Of a DNA stretch of 64,000 nucleotides, positions 10,927 through 21,435 are shown piece after piece. Source of the DNA: Avena insularis. Its lineage: Eukaryota > Streptophyta > Magnoliopsida > Poales > Poaceae. The position numbers were made by a program, and so were the translations under genes. The stretch spans positions 233,580,292 through 233,644,291 of the forward strand of contig CM042687.1 in the NCBI GenBank assembly GCA_023614405.1, in the 5' to 3' direction. Position 1 is the first letter of the stretch, and the number at the start of each line of letters is the position of its first letter. The notes below the pieces were generated by a model. The model ran no database searches and was not told the DNA's origin. It saw nothing but the letters and a program-made list of their open reading frames with translations.

Positions 10927-12148
10927 CCGTACCTCCAGTTCTTGATAAACGGAGAACTGCCTGATAGCCCGAGGGATGCCCGGCGCATATCTCGTCGGTC
11001 AAAAGCTTTCACCATCATCAATGGCGAGCTGTACAAGCGCAGTATTACGGGTGTACTACAAAGGTGCGTCACCATCGGTGATGGGAAAACCATCCCCCAA
11101 GACATCCACGAGGCCATCTGCGGACATCATGCGGGCAGCCGCTCCCTTGTCGCCAAAGCTCTACGAGCTGGATTCTACTGGCCAACGGCCATGAGCGATG
11201 CAAAGGACATCGTCCGAAGATGCAACGGGTGCCAAAGGTTCGCTGACAAACCACACACACCCGGGTCAGAGCTCAGACCCATACCTATAGCATGGCCCTT
11301 TGCTCAATGGGGCCTCGACATGATCGGCAAACTGCCAAAGTCCTCGAAAGGGGGGCACGTCTACCTCCTGGTCGCTGTCGACAAATTCAACAAGTGGGTC
11401 GAAGCCATGCCGGTCACCAACTAAAAGGGCAAGACCGCCGTCAAATTCTTTGAATCCATTGTCTACAGGTTCGGCGTACTGCACAACATCATCACCGACA
11501 ATGGATCGAACTTCATCTCCAAAGAATTCCAAGACTTCTGCGAAGGCCTCGGGATCAACATCACATACGCCTTAGTGGCTCACCCGCAAACGAACGGGCA
11601 GGTCGAAAAGGCCAACGGTCTAATCGGCGCTGGCATCAAGAAGCGCCTCATGAGCCCACTCGAACGAAAGGCCGGAGCCTGGACGGAAGAGCTACCATCC
11701 GTCCTATGGAGTTTGCGCACTACGCCAAACAGCTCCACCGGCTACACGCCGTTCTTCATGGTGCATGGAGCCGGTTGCTGCACTACCGGCACGCCACCAG
11801 GCCCCCCGGGTCGTCGCTTACAGCGAAGCCGAATCCACGGCTGCACTCGAAGACGCCGTCGACACACTCGACGAGGCAAGAGACGTAGCAGCAGCTCGAT
11901 CAGCGGTGTACCAGCAGAGTCTCCACAACTATCACAACCGCCGGCTGCGCCCAAGGTCCTTCGTCGAAGGAGACCTCATCTTGCGACTCAAGCAAGAGCG
12001 ACCGAAGAAATTAGAGTCACCATGGGAAGGACCCTACATCATCACCGAAGTCATCCCAGGTGGCGCCTATCGCCTCAAGCACGTGGAGTCTGGATTCGCA
12101 TACTCCAACCCATGGAACATTGCACACTTGCAACGATTCTACCCCTAG
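10927..12148 (+). pseudogene. Tat-1 integrase
   Basis: Same frame as the preceding pol segment. The H2C2 zinc region (HHAGSRSLVAKALRAGFYWP, then CNGCQRFAD) spans about 11125-11245. The catalytic core has the first Asp in QWGLDMIGKLP (about 11310), the second in ITDNGSNFIS (about 11500), and the Glu in NGQVEKANGLI (about 11595-11625), so D-D-E is intact. A TAA at 11422-11424 breaks the core. A frameshift near 11780 (after FMVHGA) moves the reading frame to LPARHQAPRVVAYSEAES and the C-terminal GPYIITEVIPGGAYRL domain, which ends naturally in HLQRFYP at 12146-12148. No chromodomain is present, as expected for the Tat lineage. Confidence 0.92.
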
Positions 12149-12500
12149 CTACCTACCCCTTTACTTTCAATAAGGCTTTTCAGCCAAGGCTATTCAGCCG
12201 AACAATGTACTTCCTCCATTACGATATAAATAAAGCTAAGTGTCTCGCCCCAAAATTTCGTTCGCTATTTGCAACTTTACTTCATGCTACAAACGCACTC
12301 GGGGGCTCCCCCCACCTCATGATTTCATCGACTGAGGATAACACGTGTACACCTGAGTAGCTGACAACGTCAGGCTAACGAAAAGGACACGTACTCAAAC
12401 AAAGCACTGCATGCTCAAACAACAAACAAACCTTTATAACAAAGGGCACAACATGCCCAGTCGAAATATACAAATTTTACATCTATCTCTTTTACAGGTA
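12149..12500. other. Tat-1 spacer between pol and the antisense gene
   Basis: No coding signal is visible. It contains the sequence cactcgggggctcccccc at 12297-12314, a relative of the polypurine boxes near the 3' LTR. Nothing else is recognised. Confidence 0.6.
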
Positions 12501-13301
12501 CTACCTATTCTGAAGAATAACTTGAGCACGCTGCTCAAACAAATCTACGACCTGCTCGGCATACTGCCTTACAGCCGCATAATGCGGACGCATATCCCAC
12601 TCGCCACCATCCGGCCGAAGAGGTGGCCCAGCCGCTACAACAGACAGATCTACATCAGGACGATGCAGCCTAACAAGGGACAACGCAGCCTTCACCCCTG
12701 CGACGAGTTGCTGCCTCACCAATTCCTGGACACGAGTCACGCTCCGAAATCTAGACAGAAGACCGGACAGGGTTGTTGGCACAGCATCCAGGGGAAACAT
12801 CACATGCAGAACCGACGAGAGTGAAGTCTGCACTTGACGAAGCACCCGCGATACTTGGTGAATGCGATCCTGCACCGTTGCTAGAGCCATGGCACGGTCG
12901 CGATCCATCCAGAAGAACCCGCCAGCTTCCATGTCCTGTTGAGTCAAACAATTGACCCGAACAACAACAGGCTCTTTCTCCTTCCTTGGAGCAAGGTTAG
13001 CACCTGCGATACTCGCACACAAGTAAGATGCAAGGCCAGCAGACGCATCCGAAGAAATGAGCAGTAGCTCGAAAAAACTTACACTGAATCTGCTCAGAAA
13101 GTCGAAGCAATTCCGCCATCAAGTACTCCTCTCTGGACGAACCGCGATCCGCCTTGGACTTCCAAACGTCGGCATGGCCACGCACCCCAAGCAACTCCTT
13201 CTCGAGACTACGAACACGGTCTTGAAGGAAAGCAAGCTGCGACGAATCATCCAAGGATGGCCGCAGCCGCGCGGCAGGCGAGGTGTCAATGGGATCAGCA
13301 C
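12501..13301 (-). pseudogene. Tat-1 downstream antisense exon pair
   Basis: Two antisense exons. The upstream one (13083 to about 13301) encodes SSQLAFLQDRVRSLEKELL, a short coiled coil, to LLRLSEQIQ. It ends at a gtaagtt donor (intron 13004-13082, 79 bp, ending cgcag). The downstream exon, 12501-13003, encodes ANLAPRKEKEPVVVRVNCL to a natural TAG (12501-12503) and includes PVVVRVN and DRDRAMALATVQDRI helices. A possible upstream acceptor (ccttcag) is at 13302-13308. It could be a separate gene or alternative 3' exons of the antisense gene ending at 13473. I do not recognise a named domain. It is antisense to the retrotransposon genome. Confidence 0.65.
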
Positions 13302-13472
13302 CTGAAGGACCCTAGAGCAGCAGAAAGGCAAAAGAGATGAACACTCAGATGTAGGAGAAACACAACTCAACAAATTCATTAAGTGCATAAAAGGCCACTA
13401 CGTGGCACAGGGATTTGTCCATCAACATAATTACAACAAAAGAAGGCTACAACTATCCTACATCTACAACAC

Positions 13473-14450
13473 CTAAGATGCGGCACCCTTAGTAGCCTCG
13501 GAGCCGGATTGCCTCGCCTTGGCCTTCCCCTGTTTCCGTAGCGCGTACTCGGCCAGCAAATCAATCAACTTCGGCCCATATCTTACAGCGGGCAGAATAA
13601 GTAGCGAAGGCTACCTCGGATCCATCCGCAGCCGTCGGCATCCGGGAGGTGATCTGGGGAAGGTCCAGCTCCGTTCCAGCCGCCAAAGCCATCGCCAGCC
13701 CGACAGACGCGCCGATGCCCTTCTCGCTACGCTTATGCGCCGCAGCGCTTGGACAAAGGTCTCCGCCAGGGCGTCAACATCATCAAGGGCCGCACCTTTG
13801 GGGACAAGCTCCTTGTAGAAGCGGCCAAGGACCTCCTTGGCCTTGGCGAGGGAACTGACGACGGTGCTGCAGCGATCTTCGACCGCTGCAGTAGCATCAT
13901 CTAGAGCACTCCCGTGCTCCAGAGCACCGCGATCAAACTCTATGCCCGCGGCATCTGAGACAAAAAAAAAGAAGAAAAAGAAGAGAAGGAATGAACAAAG
14001 CATCAAAGAACAAAAGAAAAGAAAACCAAAAAAGATGCAAGTGAAGATACTTACCCGAAACAGCCTTGGCAGTCGCCATGAGCTTGCCAGCCACCTCTCT
14101 TTCACGCGCAGCCACAGCAGTGGCAAGCTGATCCTCGCGGTCCATGGCCTCCCGCTGCAGGCGCTCCTTAGCCTCGGCCGCAGTAGCCAGCTCCAGCTCG
14201 AGGCGCTCCTTCGCACCAACGGCGACCTCGGTTTTCTTCTCCGCTTGACCGAGGCTCTTTTTGAGAGCATCAATCTCACGAAGGGAGGTGTTATGCTCCA
14301 CTGCATTCAGAAAATACAAGCATCAGACAGCAGGACACGAGGACACGAAGAAGCAAACATCAAAGGCATAACAGTACCTTGCAGCTGTCTAAGGCTGGCC
14401 TCCAGCACCAGGTGCTCCTGCACCAGTCGCTTGACATCTTGCACAAAAGG
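13473..14450 (-). pseudogene. C-terminal exons of the antisense gene: coiled coil
   Basis: Exons 14378-14450, 14055-14300 and 13473-13954. The first two encode a long heptad-like helix (LVQEHLVLEASLRQLQ; SLREIDALKKSLGQAEKK; KERLELELATAAEAKERL; ATAVAAREREVAGKL). The last begins DAAGIEFDRGALEHG and continues with TVVSSLAKAKEVLGRFYK. After a slip near 13730 it reads GLAMALAAGTELDLPQI, and after another near 13590 it reads RYGPKLIDLLAEYALRKQ to the natural TAG. The intron at 13955-14054 has a pyrimidine-rich tract before ctcag. The long coiled coil suggests oligomerisation, which is inference. Confidence 0.78.
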
Positions 14451-14638
14451 CTGCAGGAAGAAGACCTACTAGTCAGGAACAGGACTCGGGGGCTATGCCC
14501 AACAGAAAAGAAAAGAAGCAAAACACACATGAAAAACGCTCGGGGACTCCCCCCGAGACTCGAAGGAAGAACAAAACAATAAAAATCTTTTACAGATTCT
14601 CGGGGGTTCCCCCCGTGGTAGGAGACATAAATACTTAC

Positions 14639-15301
14639 ATGATCTGATGGCGACGTCGAAGGTCCACTAGCAAAATTCTGAGGCGCAACCACCTGAACCT
14701 CCTGCGGAGGAGGGTTCGGAGAAGCGCCCTCAGAAGTTGCCACCGTCTGAGGAGGAGGAGACACAACTTTTGACTCCCCCATCATCTCTCGAGCACCATC
14801 ACTGGAGGAATCATTGGAAGAGTGCCTGCACAAGGACAAATTAGCACAAGAACAAAGTCAACAGCACAGAAAAAGCAGTACAGAGGAAACTTACGAGTCC
14901 AGCGAGCTCAGGTTGAAGACAGGAGGGGTCCTTCGGACTCTCTTCTCCTCTTTCTTCTCTTCCTTTTTCTCCTCCTTCTTTTCTTCCTTCTTCCGCTTCG
15001 CTGGCGGGTGCAGCGCTATAGCCCACACGGGAAGAGCAGGAATAGGAGAGGAAGAGCCTCCATGCCCGTCACTATGACGCTCAAGACACGAAGGGTTCCT
15101 AGGAGTCGGAGGAGTCGAAGCATCCGAAGACTCGCTGGAGCTCCGCGATCGTTTGCGCGTGTGGTCCTCGCTCGACTCGTTGGCATCATCAGCCGGAGAT
15201 CGCGCCGATGGTAGCTCGGACATGGAATCCACCACATCATTATCTGGAGCATCCGGATATACTTTGGGTAATGGAGGCGACATACCCGACACTTTGAAGC
15301 T
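14639..15301 (-). pseudogene. Middle exons of the antisense gene: charged low-complexity
   Basis: Two exons, 14895-15301 and 14639-14825, separated by a 69-bp GT-AG intron. They encode SFKVSGMSPPLPKVYPD, an acidic Ser-rich stretch (SSEDHTRKRSRSSSESSDA), a repeated KKEEKKEEKKEEKKEEKRV block (about 14935-14995), then DSSSDGAREMMGESK and a Pro-rich part. The basic RKRSRSSS and Lys/Glu blocks could serve as nuclear localisation signals, which is inference only. Confidence 0.75.
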
Positions 15302-15384
15302 CTCCACAGGAGAAGAACAATTTGTTAGCAAACAAACACAAAACAATGCAGTCGAAAAATAGCGCTACACGCACGGATCTACAC

Positions 15385-16342
15385 CTGTGGAACAGGAAGC
15401 GAAGAAGAAAACGGAGGAGTCAGCGACTTCCCCGGGATATCCTCTCCAGCCTTGAACTTCAGCAGCGAGCGAAGGGCCCTGTCGAGATCTCCACGAGAAT
15501 TTCTCAGCCAAACCTCGTCGGATCACGCCGGCCAGCATAAAGGAACATCGGGTGCGCCCTAGCCTGGAGTGGCTACACCCGACGCTCGAGAAAGGTGCGG
15601 ATGATATCCACACCGTTCACTTCCTTCTCCGGAATCAACTGGAGATCGTCCACCCGATGATAGAGAGCCTCTATCTCCGCCACCTCGCCATCCAAGATCT
15701 TGTTTTTCCAAGACCTTTTCGGCTCAATCTTTTGGGATGGGTCGAAAGGAACAAGACCAAAATCTTGCCCAGGTAGTACGGAGTCGCGGATATAAACCAT
15801 CGCCTCCGCCAGTACTGGACAAATTGGGACATGGAAAAAGAAAAGAAAAGTAGATTGGGCTTGAGGGAGATGATGCAACCCCCCAATGGGATAAACACCA
15901 TCCAAACCAGATTGCCCCTTCACGGAATAAAGTTTCTGGAAGAGGCCAAAGTGCGGCTCAATACCGAGCCAGCACTCGCAGAAAGTGATAAAACAAGCAA
16001 TGTGAAGAAGAGAATTGGGGGAAAGATGGTGCAATTGGACACCGTACAGAAAAAGCAGTACACGAAGGAAGTCGTGGACTGGGAAGGAAAATCCGCGAAT
16101 GACAAAGGCAAGGAACATAACCCGATACCCAACGGGGGGAGGGGGATTACCTCATTGCCTGGGAGTTTAACGGCCTCCCTATCCTGCGGGATCAGGCCCC
16201 GCTCGCGAAGCTTGCGGAGATCACTCTCCCGCGTCTCCGAACTCCGCCAGCCACCGTCGGTGACACGGGTAGCGGCGGCACTTTTCTTCCCTCCAGCGGC
16301 GCTGGTACCAACCGCAGACGACGACTTATTTGGCTTCCCCAT
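15385..16342 (-). pseudogene. Exon 1 of the antisense gene: Transposase_28-like domain
   Basis: Encodes the family core: GGWRSSETRESDLRKL, GLIPQ, then after a one-base slip in a C/G-rich run (about 16118-16140) FLAFVIRGFSFPVHDF, LFLYGVQLHHLSPNSLLHI, FCECWLGIEPHFGLFQKL and the VYPIGGLHHL region. It ends in PLQARAHPMFLYAGRRDPTRF. The LQLHHLxPNS and CExxLGIEPHF patterns are the hallmark of this grass family. One premature TAG (15573-15575, probably from CAG) and a later frameshift separate it from the exon end SLTPPFSSSLPVPQ at the donor 15384. The same domain is in Tat-2 at 32247-32736. Confidence 0.85.
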
Positions 16343-16818
16343 CGCGGTACGGCGGCGCCGGCGGCGAGAGCGCAGGATGGAAGAAGGAAATGTGAAGGAA
16401 TATTCCAGCGCGCAGCAAGAGCTCTCAGAACACAAGGAAGCAGTGAAAGCAAGAATAGATGCGGTGAAAACAAACTGAAGTTTTCCCCAATGATTATAAA
16501 GACGAAGATGATGCACGACAGCTGTCCATCGAGAAGACCTAACGCCAACGGCAGGATCTAGCCATACACGTGTCAGCATCACAACGAACCATCGCTAACA
16601 CGCCGTCCACTACGCGCGGAAATCGAGGCGACGCCGTAATTATCTCCATGCCGCGCGTGACCGGTCAATTCAAGGTCAGACAGTGGGACCCATGTTCGTT
16701 CAGTCAAGTCATCCCTGGCGCAGCAGACGCTTGAGGTCATCGATCACAAGACACGCTATCAAAAGCTACACTAGCAACAGCTACAATTTCTTCGGCTTCA
16801 AAGCTAAGAGTACTCACT
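16343..16818. other. Tat-1 region upstream of the antisense gene
   Basis: Contains the 5' flank of the antisense ATG, and so presumably its promoter and leader. The minus frame stays open upstream to 16582 without family resemblance, so I place the start at 16342. No TATA box is convincing. No other feature is recognised. Confidence 0.4.
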
Positions 16819-17648
16819 CGAATCTACGATTCGACCAATTACTCGGGGGCTACTCCTATCAGGAGCGCTGGCCGCACACCCGAAAGATGAATAGAAGCGA
16901 ACTATTACTTCGAGTCCTCCGTCGATTCTACGACTCCACTACGGACTCGGGGGCTACTCCCATAGGGAGGACGGATTTAATCACCTGAAATTTTTTGTGT
17001 CCTACAGACTTATACCTGAACAACGTATGAATTAAAGTCTCCGCTCGAGTCTACGACTCGAACAGACACTCGGGGGCTACTCCCATAGGGAGCGCTGGTC
17101 GCGCACCCTATGAATTCTTCGACCGCGATCCTTCGGATCAGCATGCAAAAACTTTTCGGCAACTCTGCCCCAACTAAACGTTAAGTGAGCAACGTTCTCC
17201 TTGACCACCTGAAACACCTCCGCGGTGATAAACATTCGGATGCTGTGTCTGCGACACAAAGATAAGACCTACAGATATCATCTGATGGCCTGACAACGCA
17301 CACGACTGCGCTCTGCTAGTAAAAACCCGTGCTAACAGGTGCGATGAAAAATCCCGACGGACGCATTGGGTACATCAATTAAATTCACTGGAATTCCACT
17401 CCTGTAAGTCCTGCGTGGCCTGAGTCGAATTACGCCAGCATATGTTCCAGGTTCGAGTTGAGGGACTCAAACCTGAAGAAGATCGTGTTGTTTCATCCTA
17501 AGACAGTTAACTGACCCTGGTCCGTCGGGTGAGTCAGGCACACGCATCAACAATCCCTATGCATGAATTATTGAAATACATAGTTGCACCCGAAAGATTG
17601 CAGAGTCCTCAGCCGAATCTACGATTCGACTAAACACTCGGGGGCTAC
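16819..17648 (+). repeat. Tat-1 3' array of hairpin plus CTCGGGGGCTAC boxes
   Basis: Four copies of ctcgggggctac at about 16842-16853, 16946-16957, 17069-17080 and 17637-17648. Each follows by 9-13 bp a short inverted repeat with a tac loop: cgaatctacgattcg (16819-16833 and 17614-17628), cgagtctacgactcg (17046-17060) and a weaker cgattctacgactcc (16923-16937). The first three units are spaced about 105-125 bp apart. The last box abuts the 3' LTR and is the functional polypurine tract. The others look like duplicated copies. No gene lies in this stretch. Confidence 0.85.
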
Positions 17649-18146
17649 TGACATGGTTATACCCCACGGGTACATGATCTCAGCATACCTGGTCCAGCCC
17701 AAGGAAGGCCCACGGCAATTATACGCCGGCCCATGAAGATTTTCGGGTGGCCAAGGCCCATGAAGCTTTCGGATCCTTGGAGAGCAAGACTAGAGTAGAT
17801 AGGAAATTCAAAGGGGTAAAACCCTAGAACCTGTACCCGACTAGGTCTATGCCCGGGACCTGCCTGAGTCTATATAAAGGCTAGGAGGGAACAACCTAGA
17901 TCTCCTCCTCATACTTTCGCATACACACCTCCACGCCAGATTGCATCTCAAGACCAGAACCTTCGGTTCCGCCGTAATCAAGAGCAGACAAGCAGGAGTA
18001 GGGTTTTCCCTCCGGGGGCCTGAACCTGGGTAAACCTTGTGTCCCCGTGTTGCTTGTTTGCTAACCGTTCCACGATCTACAGCATCCCCATCTTCTCCAA
18101 AACCCAAGTCCATAACAATGGGCATTGATGAGATCAAACCTCGTCA
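17649..18146 (+). repeat. Tat-1 3' LTR
   Basis: 498-bp LTR matching 6389-6889, with TATA at 17871-17880. It ends ...cctcgtca, followed by the TSD copy gaggt (18147-18151). Confidence 0.95.
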
Positions 18147-19340
18147 GAGGTTAAAGGCACTTTGCTCATAGCTTCTCTATCATTTACCGTAGCTGGACAC
18201 TGAGCCTTGCTCAATATCTTACCTAACAACATAGGCACTGAACCTTTCTTTGCCTTGTCCATTCTGAACCTTTTCAGAACTTTGTCTAGGTATGTACTCT
18301 GGCTTAAAGCTATCAGGCGTCTTTGTCTATCTCTATAGATTTTGATGCCCAATATATAAGCAGCTTCCCCTAGGTCTTTCATTGAAAAACATTTGTTCAA
18401 ATAACTCTTCACATCGTTAAGCATGTCAATGTCATTTCCAATAATCAATATGTCATCCACATATATTACCAGAAATGTCACTGAGCTCCCACTCACTTTC
18501 TTGTAGATACAAGCTTCATAGCTATTTGGAACAAATCCAAAGCTCTTGATCACTTGATCAAAACAAAAGTTCCAACTCCGAGATGCTTGCTTCAGTCCAT
18601 AAATGGAATGCTGAAGTTTGCATATTTATCAACATCCTTAGGATCGACAAAACCTTCGGGTTGCATCATATACAACTCTTCATCAATGTTGCCATTGAGG
18701 AACGCAGTCTTGACATCCATCTGCCATATTTCATAATCATGAAACGCAGCAATTGCTAATAAAATCCGAATGGACTTAAACATCGCTACGGGAGAGAAAG
18801 TCTCATCATAGTCAACACCTTGAACTTGTCAAAAACCTTTTGCGACAAGACGTGCTTTATAGACATTAACATTACCATCCGCGTCCGTTTTCTTCTTGAA
18901 TATCCATTTGCACTCAACGGCCTTTTGGTCGCTAGGAGGGTCCACCAAAGTCCATACTTGGTTTTCGCTCATGGATCCCAATTCGGATTTCATGGCCTCT
19001 AGCCATTTCTCGAGTCCGCTCATCATCGCTTCCTCATAGTTCGCAGGTTCACCGTCTACTAAAAGATGCTTAAGACAAGGTTGCCGTACCACTCAGGAGG
19101 GGCACGCGACCTTGTCGACCTGCGACGTTCAGTAGTAGCATCGTCCGAAGCTTCATGATCCTTGTCATTAGCTTCCTCTATTGTTGGCGCAGACGGCACT
19201 AGAACAATTTCAGGTGTTGCGCTACTCTCCAACTCAAGAGAAGGTTCAATAACCTCGTCTAGCTCTACTTTCCTCCCACTCACTTCTTTCGAGAGAAACT
19301 CCTTCTCAAGAAAGGATCCGTTCTTTGGGACAAACACTTT
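18147..19340 (-). pseudogene. RLC-B reverse transcriptase (N-terminal part) and linker
   Basis: Minus-strand copia RT. Linker with LEKEFLSKEVSGRKVEL and APPEWYGN (19080-19337). RT start LEAMKSELGSMSENQVWTL and CKWIFKKK (about 18880-18985). Then WQMDVKTAFLNGNIDEELYM (about 18650-18720), which carries the first catalytic Asp (D of VKTAF), and FLVIYVDDILIIGND with the YVDD box (about 18430-18475). The domain continues to KVPLTS at 18150, where Tat-1 is inserted, and resumes at 6383. At least four frame breaks separate the pieces (near 19060, 18829, 18620 and 18554). The catalytic motifs themselves are intact. Confidence 0.9.
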
Positions 19341-20560
19341 GCCTTCGGATCTGTGATAGAAGGTATACCCAATAGTTTCCTTAGGGTATCCTGTGAAGAC
19401 TCATTTCTCCGCTTTGGGTTCGAGCTTGTCTGGCATCAACTTCTTGACGTAAGCTTAGCATCCCCAAACTTTAAGAAATGACAACTTAGGTTTAGCACCA
19501 AACCACAGTTCATACAGTGTCGTCTCAACGGATTTAGATGGTGCCCTATTTAAAGTGAATGCAGCGGTTTCTAATGCATAACCCCAAAATGATAATGACA
19601 AATCAGTAAGAGACATCATTGATCATACCATATCTAATAGAGTTCGATTCCGGCGTTCAGACACACCATTGCGCTGTGGTGTTCCGGGTGGCATGAGTTG
19701 CGAAACGATTCCGCTTGCTTTAAGATGCGTGAGAAAATCATAACTCAAATATTCACCTCCACGATCGGATCGTAGAAACTTAATTTTTCTGTTACGATGG
19801 TTTTCCACTTCATTCTGAAATTCTTTGAACTTTTCAAATGTTTCAGATTTATGTTTCATTAAATAGATATACCCATATCTACTTAAGTTATCAGTAAAAG
19901 TGAGAAAGTAGCGATATCCACCGTGCGTCGAAACACTCATCGGTCCGCATGCATCGGTATGTATGATTTCCAACAAGTCTGTTGCTCGCTCCATCATTCC
20001 GGAGAACGGGGTTTTGATCATCTTGCCCATGAGGCATGGTTCGCATGTGTCAAATGATTCAAAATCAAGAGACTCCAAAAGTCCATCAGATTGGAGTTTC
20101 TTCATGCGTTTTACACCAATATGACCTGAGCAACGATGCCACAAATAAGTAGTATTATCACTATCTACCTTGCATCTCTTAGCCTCAATGTTATGGATGT
20201 GTGTTTCATCCCTTTCGAGATTCAGAAGAAATAAACCATTCACAGCAGGTGCATGACCATAAAAGATGTTACTCATATAAACAGAACAACCATTATTCTC
20301 AGATTTAAATGAATAACCGTCTTGCAATAAACACGATCCAGATATGATGTTCATGCTCAACGAAGGCACATAATAACATTTATTAAGGTTTAAAACTAAT
20401 CCCGAAGGTAAAACTAAGCAGAGCGTGCCGACGGCCATCACATCAACTCTTGATCCGTTGCCAACGCGCATCGTCACCTCATCCCTCGCCAGCCGCCATC
20501 TATTCTGTAGCTCCTGTTTCGAGTTACAAATATTAGCAACCAACCAAGATCAAATACCCG
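19341..20560 (-). pseudogene. RLC-B integrase (well preserved)
   Basis: A long open stretch, 19623-20543, gives protease tail and integrase: GTLCLVLPSGLVLNLNKCYY, the HHCC zinc region (YLWHRCSGHIGVKRM ... CEPCLMGK) and the catalytic core with HTDACGP, FLRSDRGGEY and GVSERRNRTLLDMV, so D-D-E is complete. Past a stop at 19623-19625 the C-terminal part continues to about 19341 with decayed frames. The protease D-T-G site just upstream (about 20545-20555) is disrupted and reads VFDLG. Of the three copia integrases in the window this is the only one with all three acidic residues and a near-normal zinc region. Confidence 0.92.
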
Positions 20561-21435
20561 TGCACTACAACGAGGGCTAGTAAGGAAAACATCAATAACA
20601 TGTATATCAAATATACCTTTGATGGTGCCAGCCTTCTTGTCCGCTAAGTACTTGGACGATTCGCTTCAGGACCCTTGTCCTTGCAATAGAAGCACTCGAG
20701 GTCCGGCTTAGGTCCGGACTTGAGCTTCTTCTCAGCGAGGCAAGGCGCTTAAGCCGCCTTTCTTGAAGGGCTTCTTTGCACCCTTACCTTTCTTAAAGCT
20801 GGGGGGCTTGTTGACCATCAACACATGATTATCCTTCTTGATGTCCACCTCCGCGGCTTTCAGCTTAGCGAAGAGCTCGTATCAGTGGAACCAATCTGAT
20901 TATGAGTAACTACAAAACCTTTGTAGCTAGGAGGGAGTGATTGCAGAACCCTGTCAATCTTGAGCTCCTCTGGAATCTTGCAGTCCAGTTGCTCAAGGCG
21001 TTGAGTGTAGCCCGACATCTTAGTGGCGTGCTCACTAACGTAACTGCCTTCCTCCATCTTGCAGTTAAAGAATTTCTCAGAGATCTCATATCTCTCAGAA
21101 CGGGCCTGAGTCTGAAACATAGTTTTCAGCTCCTCAAAAATCTCAAAGGGCCCGGGGAAATCCTCAAAACGATTTTGAAGATCCGATTCCATAGCAAACA
21201 ACATGGTGCTCTTAATCACACCATAATCATCTTTGCGCGACTGATAAACAGCTTTCTCATTAGTCGGCGCATCTACAGCAGGGGCGTCACCTAGCGCTTT
21301 CTCAAGGACATAGTCCTTTTTTCCGCCAGCGAGAATGATTCTCAGATTGCGGAACCAGTTGGTGAAGTTAGACCCGTTGTTCTTAAGCTTTTCTTTCTCA
21401 GCAAAAACGTTGAAGTTGAAGTTGGACTTAGCCAT
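20561..21435 (-). pseudogene. RLC-B gag
   Basis: ATG at 21433-21435 opens MAKSNFNFNVFAEKEKLKNN, followed by GSNFTNWFRNLRIIL and YVLEKALGDAP, the start typical of Angela/BARE gag (UBN2-type capsid). The frame is open to 20860, covering the capsid to SLPPSYKGFVVTHNQ. It then shifts and continues, degraded, to a zinc-knuckle remnant near 20680-20700 (CFYCKDKG followed by PEANRPS, so the His and last Cys are lost). Gag forms the particle. The knuckle loss would prevent RNA binding. Confidence 0.88.

Larger units (their letters stand above)
13473..16342 (-). pseudogene. Tat-1 antisense spliced gene (Transposase_28-like protein)
   Basis: Gene on the strand opposite to gag-pol, between pol and the 3' LTR. 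ATG at 16340-16342 (MGKPNKSSSAVG) and natural stop at 13473-13475. Five GT-AG introns can be read: 15302-15384, 14826-14894, 14451-14638, 14301-14377 and 13955-14054. Each splice joins the flanking exons in one reading frame (for example LDS/HSSNDSS, PSDH/PFVQDVKRL, RQLQ/VEHNTSL, KAVS/DAAGIEFD). Product: an N-terminal domain of the Pfam 'putative gypsy type transposon' family (PF04195), a Lys/Glu-rich and Ser-rich middle, then coiled coils and a helical C-terminus. Damage: frameshift near 16125, TAG at 15573-15575, and frameshifts near 15540, 13730 and 13590. The function of this family is unknown. Confidence 0.85.
6389..18146 (+). mobile_element. Tat-1: Tat-lineage Ty3/gypsy element inside RLC-B
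   Basis: Gypsy element on the plus strand with LTRs 6389-6889 and 17649-18146, both TGAC...GTCA. The 5-bp TSD has one mismatch (gaggc 6384-6388, gaggt 18147-18151). The RLC-B RT coding sequence rejoins across it, which confirms the boundaries. The PBS is tggcgccgtctgtgggaa at 6892-6909. The order is LTR, PBS, gag, protease, remnant RT, archaeal-type RNase H, integrase, then a 5.5-kb region with a spliced antisense gene, then PPT and LTR. Extra antisense genes and long variable 3' regions are known features of the Tat/Retand/RIRE2 lineage. It lacks the RT core and carries three nonsense codons in pol, so it is non-autonomous. Confidence 0.95.

Noticed and set aside
14935..14999. Lys/Glu repeat block as a microsatellite or separate repeat element
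   Set aside because: It is in frame within a spliced exon of the antisense gene and reads as charged low-complexity protein, so no separate feature is needed.
12501..16582. Captured host gene inside Tat-1
   Set aside because: The exon content matches a repetitive 'putative gypsy type transposon' family and recurs in Tat-2, so it belongs to the element lineage rather than being a recent host capture.
16819..17648. Spaced short repeats resembling a CRISPR-like array
   Set aside because: Only four irregularly spaced copies in a plant retrotransposon 3' region, with the last serving as polypurine tract. No cas genes or regular spacers.
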